Shown here piece by piece: positions 5,925 through 11,287 of a stretch of DNA of 26,898 bases (position 1 is its first letter; each line of letters starts with the position of its first letter). The translations under genes and the position numbers were made by a program. This DNA is from a virus. Under the pieces are notes generated by a model. It was not told the DNA's origin. It made no database searches and was given only the letters and a program-made list of their open reading frames with translations. The stretch is taken from the IMG/VR virus record IMGVR_UViG_3300006919_000352, positions 1 to 26,898 of that record; one strand, written 5' to 3'.

Positions 5925-6419
5925 CTAAAAAGGTAGGTCGTCTTCTTTTTTAAAGCCAGCTTTTTCAAGCATTGCAATTTTTTCGTTTGGTTCTTCAGCT
6001 CCCATAAGTACCCAGGCTGCAAACTTTTCTGCTTTGTTTTCAATATCTTCAACTGACAATGCACCTCCTTGCCATATCGCTACAGCGTGTCCTAAAGCGT
6101 TTTGGCGCACTATAAGCTCTTCTCTCGTGAATTTAGTATAAGTACCAGGCTTGTTGCTAGAAACCTCCTTAGAAGTCACCGTTTCAGCAAATTCAGCGTT
6201 CTGCGGTTTTATCTTCCAATAGCCATTTTGATTTTGGTCAGCTGTGTAATAAGCCTCTTGACCTTGAATAAATTTATTTTGATTATCTGACTTTGACGAA
6301 TATTCGCCTGAGTCACCATTTTCAAAAGCAATTTCATACTTGTAAAAAGTTCCATACTGTTTAGAGTCATACGTGCCATTTGCTTGCACACTTTTAACGA
6401 CTGATTTTTTAATATTCAT
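5925..6419 (-). CDS. SSB-like protein
   Basis: This 164-aa protein looks like a single-stranded-DNA-binding protein. Residues 1-70 are beta-rich with aromatic and basic residues (GTFYKYEIAFENGDSGEYSS, then YWKIKPQ), fitting an OB fold. After a helical segment (99-152) it ends in KKEDDLPF, very close to the acidic DD[IL]PF tail with which SSB proteins recruit partner enzymes. The N-terminal sequence is not classic bacterial SSB, so the OB assignment is inferred, while the tail is directly visible. It lies near the head of the replication cluster, overlaps the upstream gene by 11 bases and is followed after one base by the next gene. Confidence 0.7.
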   Translation of the reverse strand: MNIKKSVVKSVQANGTYDSKQYGTFYKYEIAFENGDSGEYSSKSDNQNKFIQGQEAYYTADQNQNGYWKIKPQNAEFAETVTSKEVSSNKPGTYTKFTREELIVRQNALGHAVAIWQGGALSVEDIENKAEKFAAWVLMGAEEPNEKIAMLEKAGFKKEDDLPF

Positions 6420-6678
6420 TTTTGATAATTTTTAAATAGTTTATAGTTATTAAGTCTTGAATGAAAGCTTGCTCTGAAATAGTTCTGACAAAAGACTTGT
6501 CCCACTTGTAACAACGTTTTGCAAATTCATTCATAAAGTCTTGAACGTCTTCAGAAGGAATAAAGCACTGTCCCCTCATTTCAGCTACTAATTCAATAGC
6601 GTTTTTCGCTTTATAAGGAAGCTTGTTGCCTTCCAACTGAAAACATTCATTCATTGTTATTTGAGTTTTATAACCCAT
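6409..6678 (-). CDS. hypothetical protein
   Basis: This 89-aa protein is helical, with a central AKNAIELVAEMRGQCFIPSE and a C-terminal FIQDLITINYLKII. No family is recognised. The start overlaps the previous stop by one base (TAATG at 6678), and the end overlaps the SSB-like gene by 11 bases, so expression is coupled within the early operon. Confidence 0.6.
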   Translation of the reverse strand: MGYKTQITMNECFQLEGNKLPYKAKNAIELVAEMRGQCFIPSEDVQDFMNEFAKRCYKWDKSFVRTISEQAFIQDLITINYLKIIKNEY

Positions 6679-7082
6679 TAATTGTTATGATATTTATTTT
6701 TAGCATGAAGATTCACAATAGCACGGTTTCTCAAAGCTTGATAATCTTCTTCTGACAAATTTAAAACCTGAGCCATTCCAGTTAAGTGAAATTTCACGCC
6801 GTTTTTATTTGCAAGCACTTTGTCTTTATTCATTCTAAAAATTTCGTTATTGATTTCTGTTTCAGAGAAGTGTTTTGAACCTCTTGTTCTACCGCGTTTT
6901 ATTGCAGCTGTTTCAATTACCCCTTCAGGCACTTCAGTTGTTTCCTTAGAAAGCGTTAAACAGCTTTCACAAGTCTCTTCAAGCAAGTTAATGTAGTGCT
7001 CAATAACTTCTCTGTCGTGTTGGTCTAAGCCATATAAAATAGCTCCCAGTTTTCTTTGAATTACTTTTTCTGATTTTGTCAT
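6678..7082 (-). CDS. hypothetical protein, possible DNA-binding
   Basis: This is a 134-aa protein. The C-terminal third (GMAQVLNLSEEDYQALRNRA) has the look of a helix-turn-helix or winged segment, and the middle is basic (IKRGRTRGSKHFSE). No defined family is recognised. Its ATG comes one base after the stop of the cyclotransferase-like gene, so it is co-translated with the amidoligase pair and could be a regulator or partner of that pair. This is inference from order alone. Confidence 0.6.
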   Translation of the reverse strand: MTKSEKVIQRKLGAILYGLDQHDREVIEHYINLLEETCESCLTLSKETTEVPEGVIETAAIKRGRTRGSKHFSETEINNEIFRMNKDKVLANKNGVKFHLTGMAQVLNLSEEDYQALRNRAIVNLHAKNKYHNN

Positions 7083-7083
7083 T

Positions 7084-7614
7084 TTAATATTTGTTAAGAT
7101 TAATGTTTTGCCATAAGGCGTTCTGTTTGTTTTTATAGCGTCTTCTCGCTTTTATATGCTCAACCGATTTGTATTTTGAATGGGTTGGCAAACCGTTATA
7201 CATTTGGTCATGATTCATTTCATGTGAAGCATAGCCTTCAAATAGCATATTCCAATAAGATTCTGAAGGGTCATAAATTCCTCTAGCATTTTGTTTTGTC
7301 ATTTGGTAAATCATTATGCTTTCTGGTTTACCATTGAATAAAATTGGTTCATAGACTTTTCCGTAAAAACTAGGGAAGCCCTCAAGCCTGTCAAGAGACT
7401 TCTCGCATTCCTCAGTAATTAACCAGGCTGCTCCTTCAATTTTGTCTTGTAGCTTGCCGGTATAAATTACGTCGCCAACTCCACGGAATACAAATTTATA
7501 ACCTTCTAAAGTTATCTTGCCTAAGCTTTTTGCAGCTGGGCACCTTCTTGCCATAGAATCTAAGTTAGTATTCATTCCATAAGCAAAGTACAATGTTTTC
7601 TTTTTGTTTGTCAT
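7084..7614 (-). CDS. gamma-glutamylcyclotransferase (GGCT/AIG2)-like protein
   Basis: This 176-aa protein begins with YFAYGMN at residues 9-15, the glycine loop of the GGCT fold (commonly YGSN or YGTL). It has a mid-region acidic motif LDRLEG (74-79), where E78 is the expected catalytic Glu, followed by an aromatic PSFYGKVYEP segment. Family members release 5-oxoproline from gamma-glutamyl amines. The gene follows the amidoligase gene after a 98-bp gap. The amidoligase plus GGCT pair is a recognised neighbourhood in phages and bacteria, interpreted as ligation and removal of a gamma-glutamyl-type amide bond. The C-terminal 50 residues are basic and extend past the usual fold. The fold call is good; the substrate is unknown. 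Confidence 0.82.
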   Translation of the reverse strand: MTNKKKTLYFAYGMNTNLDSMARRCPAAKSLGKITLEGYKFVFRGVGDVIYTGKLQDKIEGAAWLITEECEKSLDRLEGFPSFYGKVYEPILFNGKPESIMIYQMTKQNARGIYDPSESYWNMLFEGYASHEMNHDQMYNGLPTHSKYKSVEHIKARRRYKNKQNALWQNINLNKY

Positions 7615-7660
7615 TTTAATTAGTTTTAAAGAGTTTAAATAATGTTTGTTATAGTTTATA

Positions 7661-7704
7661 TATTAAAAGCGAATAGGACTCCTTAAACGAGCCCTAAACG
7701 CCTC
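7661..7704. repeat. intergenic element, copy C
   Basis: This stretch after the amidoligase stop contains the plus-strand boxes CTTAAACGAGC and CCTAAACGCCTC, one helical turn (11 bp) apart, preceded by TATTAAAAGC. The same three blocks recur at 23815-23850 with a short deletion. It lies about 50-90 bp upstream of the cyclotransferase start. It may be a regulator-binding site; no hairpin with a T-tract is visible here. Confidence 0.45.
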
Positions 7705-7712
7705 AGAGTGAC

Positions 7713-8540
7713 TCACACTCTTCTGTTTGCTGTTGCCCATTCGAACACTCCAGAAACATCGTTGTTGAAGTGAGTAGCTCTGTTCATAAAGAACTTCATT
7801 ACTTTTCTGTTTTGACCTCTTCCGAAAACTTCAGTAACTGAATGTTTGAATTCACCTTTAGTTTTTACAACGTGGTTTTTCTTTTTAACAACATCACACA
7901 TGTTGCATAAAAGCACTATCCAGTTGCAAACTTTTTCAGCGTCAGTTGAACCACCGTGTTGTCTGAATTCTACAGTACCATATTTTCTGTAAGAGAATAC
8001 ATTTACAACTCTGTAGCGTGAGCTCATTACGTTTTCAACATCTCTAAAGTCTTCGCAAGAATTTAAGCGGTTCCAGATTCTGTTAATTTCAACTGGTCTT
8101 GCCCAACGGTTATTGTTTAAAGCTCTTCTTGAAGGTTGCATTACCATATCAATTTCCTCTTGGTGTTTAGCGTAAAACTTTATAAGGTTAGTTAAGTTAG
8201 TAGTTGAATAATCAGTAATGCCAACGTGAACATGTACACCGCAAGACTTGTTTACTTTGCAACCGTATTCAGTAATTAAGTTTAGGACTTGAGCCATTTT
8301 GTTTAAACCTTCTTGACCCTGTAGAATTGGAGAAACTAATTCCATTTTGTAACGTCCGCCATTCACTGTAGAATCGTCAACTAATTTCCAAGTTGAAATT
8401 ACTTGGTGAGTATAACCCATATAAGAAGTAGGAATTCCAGCGTTACTTAATAAAGAAGCAATAGCACGTGGGCTTAAAGTCGAGTGACTCATTTCAATTT
8501 CTACTCCGAAAGTTCTGTTTGATTTTAATTTAGTTTTCAT
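7713..8540 (-). CDS. amidoligase enzyme (glutamine-synthetase-like fold)
   Basis: This 275-aa protein carries the marks of the putative amidoligase family (PF12224). FGVEIEM (11-17) provides the metal-binding acids. DDSTVNGG (55-62) and MELVSPIL (66-73) follow, then CGVHVHVG (100-107) and EFRQHGGS (191-198), which match the catalytic Glu, His and Arg positions of the glutamine synthetase / glutamate-cysteine ligase fold. These enzymes are predicted to make an ATP-dependent amide bond between a carboxylate and an amine, possibly on a peptide or protein. I choose ATG 8540 because MKTKLKSNRTFG leads directly into the first motif and an AC-rich leader precedes it; the frame runs to 8594 without family support. 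It is the first gene after a strong terminator and a promoter-like region, so it opens the second transcription unit. Confidence 0.85.
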   Translation of the reverse strand: MKTKLKSNRTFGVEIEMSHSTLSPRAIASLLSNAGIPTSYMGYTHQVISTWKLVDDSTVNGGRYKMELVSPILQGQEGLNKMAQVLNLITEYGCKVNKSCGVHVHVGITDYSTTNLTNLIKFYAKHQEEIDMVMQPSRRALNNNRWARPVEINRIWNRLNSCEDFRDVENVMSSRYRVVNVFSYRKYGTVEFRQHGGSTDAEKVCNWIVLLCNMCDVVKKKNHVVKTKGEFKHSVTEVFGRGQNRKVMKFFMNRATHFNNDVSGVFEWATANRRV

Positions 8541-8583
8541 AATTGTGTTTTTAATGTGTTTAGTTTGTGTTTGTTTGATGAGG

Positions 8584-8668
8584 TAAAGATACACCTTTTA
8601 CGTTACGTTGTTGAAAAAGATTAACTTTTTTTTAAAAAAACTTTGCTTTTTTTCAGTTTACTAGATAG
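8584..8668 (-). promoter_or_regulatory. promoter region of the amidoligase operon
   Basis: On the minus strand TATCTTTA (8591-8584) is one base off the Bacteroidota -7 consensus TAnnTTTG. It lies 44 bases before the amidoligase ATG. The 14-mer CTATCTAGTAAACT (8668-8655) sits upstream and is repeated exactly at 24687-24674 before another gene with the same leader style. A -33 box is not clear. The 5' leader is AC-rich with hardly any G. Confidence 0.6.
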
Positions 8669-8720
8669 AAAAAACTTTAAAATAATTGTTTAATTTTTCT
8701 AAAAATATACAAATAAGCAT

Positions 8721-8754
8721 AAAAAAACGCCCTGAAAACTTAATTCCAAGGCGT
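8721..8754 (-). terminator. rho-independent terminator after the lysis operon
   Basis: Minus-strand transcript: arm ACGCC (8754-8750) pairs with GGCGT (8731-8727), and the stem can extend inward by several pairs with wobbles. It is followed directly by a run of seven T (8727-8721). It lies 30 bases past the phosphoesterase stop and ahead of the amidoligase promoter region, so it closes the late unit. Confidence 0.85.
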
Positions 8755-8784
8755 CACAAACACACATTAAAGGACACAACTCCT

Positions 8785-9501
8785 CTAATCAAGCTCCATA
8801 GGTATCACTATAGGAAGCGTACCATTCTCTAAAACTACTCCGCAAGATACAATATATTTTTTAGTGAAGTTTTTCGCATAAGCCATTGCAAAACTTCTAT
8901 CGTCAACGCCACAACCAACCTGCATAGCAAATAGCTTTTTGTCTTTGTTACAATACCAGTCAACAAAAGCCTCGGTGTGAATATGTCCTTGCACAATTGA
9001 GGTCTGCCATTCTCGCAACCTTTTTGTTATTCCTTTGCCACTGCAACCAGTTCCATGCACGTACAAAACCCCATCAATTTTATGAGTCATTTGAAAGTCC
9101 CAGCCTGGAGTTCCTAATACTTCTGAATAGTCTTTAACCCATTTTTTTGAAAGTCCAGCGCTAAAACTTTTTCGCGCGATTATTGCGTCATGATTTCCAA
9201 TACAGACTAAAGCCTGCGGGAATTTTCTATACCAGGTCTGGACCATATCAATTGCCCTTTGTAATTCTTCTCCAGCTGAATATCCGTCAGGGTCTTGCTC
9301 ATGAAACGAACTATAATGGTTGTCAATAGCGTCTCCTATTATCACGACTTTATTACAATTAAATTTTTCATAAGTGTCAAGGCAATGCTCTAAATATCCC
9401 TCGCGAATAAAAGGAGCATGCAAGTCGCCAATTACTAAAACCCTATTTGAATCATTTCTAAGCCTTCTAATGAGACTTAATTCGTTTGCTGATAGTTCCA
9501 T
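8785..9501 (-). CDS. calcineurin-like metallophosphoesterase
   Basis: This 238-aa protein has all five signature motifs of the two-metal phosphoesterase fold in order: GDLH (25-28), GDAIDNH (56-62), GNHD (102-105), VHG (148-150) and GHIH (172-175). Family members hydrolyse phosphomonoesters, diesters or cyclic nucleotides. I choose ATG 9501, which overlaps the holin TAA by one base (TAATG); the frame extends to 9585, but that part lies in the holin gene. It is the last gene of the late unit and is followed by a terminator. The placement after the lysis genes is unusual. A nucleic acid or nucleotide substrate is plausible, but the sequence does not decide it. Confidence 0.85.
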   Translation of the reverse strand: MELSANELSLIRRLRNDSNRVLVIGDLHAPFIREGYLEHCLDTYEKFNCNKVVIIGDAIDNHYSSFHEQDPDGYSAGEELQRAIDMVQTWYRKFPQALVCIGNHDAIIARKSFSAGLSKKWVKDYSEVLGTPGWDFQMTHKIDGVLYVHGTGCSGKGITKRLREWQTSIVQGHIHTEAFVDWYCNKDKKLFAMQVGCGVDDRSFAMAYAKNFTKKYIVSCGVVLENGTLPIVIPMELD

Positions 9502-9893
9502 TATTTTTTTATCTTTTCTAAACCACGTGAGCCAAAATATGAGCCTATAACAGTTATAAGAACAACCGTCAAAAGGTCTGTCCATTTTTCTTCTACAACA
9601 AAAGAAATTGCTCCAGCGTCAATGAATATTAAAAGCGTTGTAGAAATAACTAGCCAGGCTAATACTAAAGGCCGAATTGATTTGCTAAGCCATGAGTCTG
9701 AATTCATGTCCGCCTGCCATCGTTTTGTTACTTCTTGCTGAAGCTTTTCTTCAAACCCTAAAACAATTTTTTTGACTTCAGCTTTAACAAGTTCTTTTTC
9801 TTCTGCTGAAGTATGTATTTTGTCAATAGCATTTCCTACTGAGTCGACTAATTCTTTAGCTCCTGAATTGAATATCTTTTTTAGTAAAGCCAT
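9501..9893 (-). CDS. holin of the 3-TM family
   Basis: This 130-aa protein has an N-terminal amphipathic helical part (1-65) and then the typical holin core: SKSIRPLVLAWLVISTTLLI (70-89) as the first clear membrane segment and WTDLLTVVLITVIGSYFGSR (104-123) as a second, ending in a basic tail GLEKIKK. The W-x-S-x-SIRP motif before the membrane part is characteristic of the Holin_3TMs family (PF11351). It permeabilises the inner membrane so the endolysin reaches the wall. The start overlaps the peptidase gene by 13 bases. Confidence 0.85.
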   Translation of the reverse strand: MALLKKIFNSGAKELVDSVGNAIDKIHTSAEEKELVKAEVKKIVLGFEEKLQQEVTKRWQADMNSDSWLSKSIRPLVLAWLVISTTLLIFIDAGAISFVVEEKWTDLLTVVLITVIGSYFGSRGLEKIKK

Positions 9894-10279
9894 AATGCTG
9901 GTTCTTTCGTTATGTCGTTATCGCAATGAATAAAAGTTCGCCCTATACCTATTCGATTAAAACCAGCTGCCACTAAAGCATTAACTATTTTTATTCTATT
10001 GCCTGAAGTAGAACAATGAATGTCAGCTGCGCAACCAGCTAAGTGGGACGAGCCTACTCTCCCGCCCACAATTTCATTGTGCTTTCTTGTGCGAAAACCT
10101 GAGTTAATTTTGAAAGGTATTCCAGCAATAGTTCTTGCTTCGTCTATCATTTCTAAAAACTCTTTTTTCATGTGTTTCCCTGAACCAGGTTGGTCAGGTG
10201 AATCAAACTCCGCTAACTTAAAATTTTTCATCTCTTTTAAATTTCTAATACTTTTCGTCCAAGTCCCCAGGTCAAACAT
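9881..10279 (-). CDS. M15-family peptidoglycan peptidase (endolysin)
   Basis: This 132-aa protein is a small zinc peptidase of the M15A group (D-Ala-D-Ala carboxypeptidase / L-Ala-D-Glu endopeptidase type). The zinc ligands are H79 and D86 in SSHLAGCAADIH and H118 in FIHCD; SGFRTRKHNE (60-69) supplies the conserved Arg. There is no signal peptide, so export would depend on a holin, and two membrane proteins flank the gene. The start at 10279 overlaps the stop of the 53-aa membrane gene (TAATG). An internal ATG at codon 17 (MKNFKLAEFDSPD) is a possible alternative start, because homologues often begin with that text. Confidence 0.88.
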   Translation of the reverse strand: MFDLGTWTKSIRNLKEMKNFKLAEFDSPDQPGSGKHMKKEFLEMIDEARTIAGIPFKINSGFRTRKHNEIVGGRVGSSHLAGCAADIHCSTSGNRIKIVNALVAAGFNRIGIGRTFIHCDNDITKEPALWLY

Positions 10280-10440
10280 TATTTTTTCTTTTGTGCGTTT
10301 AAAATTTTCATAACAGTATAAACTATTGATAATAATAGTAGCAATAATTTTAAAGCGTTTTCTATAGCTGTAAAACTAATTGCTAAGGTGGATATGTTAA
10401 TTAGTAAAACGTCGGAGGTTTCTTTTAATATTGATTTCAT
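10279..10440 (-). CDS. 53-aa membrane protein, holin-like
   Basis: I read this small gene by hand: ATG at 10440-10438, TAA at 10281-10279, 53 aa, starting MKSILKETSDVLLINISTLA. It has two hydrophobic stretches (about 11-26 and 29-47, the latter containing a run of six Leu) separated by a short ENA turn, and ends in QKKK. This predicts a hairpin of two membrane helices, or one helix plus an amphipathic one. It starts two bases after the tail gene stop (TAA, A, ATG) and its stop overlaps the peptidase ATG. That tight coupling at the head of the lysis cassette fits a small holin, antiholin or pinholin-like factor. No family is recognised. Confidence 0.7.
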   Translation of the reverse strand: MKSILKETSDVLLINISTLAISFTAIENALKLLLLLLSIVYTVMKILNAQKKK

Positions 10441-10441
10441 T

Positions 10442-11284
10442 TTAATTGAATAATGCTGAGCAAACTACTTGCACGTCAAAATATGCTTGCTTAGAAGCGC
10501 TCTGGGTTTTGGATTGTCTTATAGTTGGGATTAATACGTCATTCGTACTGAATTGACCGTTAGCTGTTATTTCTAGTCTTTCGTCTAAAAATTGATGCCC
10601 TTGGTTGTATGAGCCTGTTCCTGTTGTTGAATTTTGGCAAACTAAATTAAGCGTTGAATTTGAAGACCCTGTTGGGTCAAATTCTTTTTTCCAGAAGCTC
10701 AATGTAAGTTCCGTTGAATTCGCAACATTTGTTACCAGGTTTGTTTTTATAGTATGTATTTTGAAGTCTGTTCCAATAGCATTTAGCATTCCGTATCGAC
10801 CCCCAAAGTTATTACCCTTGTTGTTTCCATCAGCGAAAATAGAAGCCCCGTTTGAAGTAAAAGTTCCTTGACTTAATGTACCTAAATAGTCATTTGTTGT
10901 TGTTCCTGTATTCATTGCAAAGTTAGCATTCAAATGAACAGTAAAATAACGCCTGTATCTGTCTTTGACTAAAGTTGTATTGTCAACTATTATTGAGGAG
11001 CCGACGGGATAATCAGCGTTAGCAGAAACGGACTCAACCGTTATTGAGGTTTGCCCTGCAAAAACTTCTTGGGTTGTTGTAAGAATTAAGCTTGTTGTTG
11101 TATACGGTTTTGCTATAGTTATCTTAGCCCCTTTTGGTAGCGTTACACCTCCATAAGCACTAACAAAAATTCTAGCCGTTGAAGCTCCTGAAACAATAGC
11201 AGTGCTTAGTGCTCCATAAACATTTTGAAAGCGCTCAAATTCAATTCTTTTCATTAACCCTACATAGTTATCTGCGTGTCCCAT
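10442..11284 (-). CDS. putative tail tip / fibre protein
   Basis: This 280-aa protein is rich in Thr, Ser, Asn and Gly and alternates polar and hydrophobic residues, as in beta-structured virion proteins. Residues 40-110 look like a small beta domain (PKGAKITIAKP, AGQTSITVESVS, YPVGSSIIVDN). The C-terminal half (from about 160) resembles a compact jelly-roll-like segment with Asn-rich loops. No catalytic motif is visible. It lies last in the tail block, right before lysis, the usual site of receptor-binding or tip proteins. The start is 3 bases after the upstream stop. The structural role is inferred from position and composition. Confidence 0.6.
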   Translation of the reverse strand: MGHADNYVGLMKRIEFERFQNVYGALSTAIVSGASTARIFVSAYGGVTLPKGAKITIAKPYTTTSLILTTTQEVFAGQTSITVESVSANADYPVGSSIIVDNTTLVKDRYRRYFTVHLNANFAMNTGTTTNDYLGTLSQGTFTSNGASIFADGNNKGNNFGGRYGMLNAIGTDFKIHTIKTNLVTNVANSTELTLSFWKKEFDPTGSSNSTLNLVCQNSTTGTGSYNQGHQFLDERLEITANGQFSTNDVLIPTIRQSKTQSASKQAYFDVQVVCSALFN

Positions 11285-11287
11285 TCT

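Noticed and set aside
5924-6064. N-terminal extension of the 5564-5923 gene
   Set aside because: It is a shadow of the SSB-like gene in another frame; the chosen ATG follows that gene's stop by one base.
6209-6391. 60-aa minus-strand frame inside the SSB-like gene
   Set aside because: It is entirely contained in the SSB-like gene in another frame, with no motif or independent start context.
9502-9585. N-terminal extension of the phosphoesterase
   Set aside because: It lies inside the holin gene in another frame; the TAATG start at 9501 is better.
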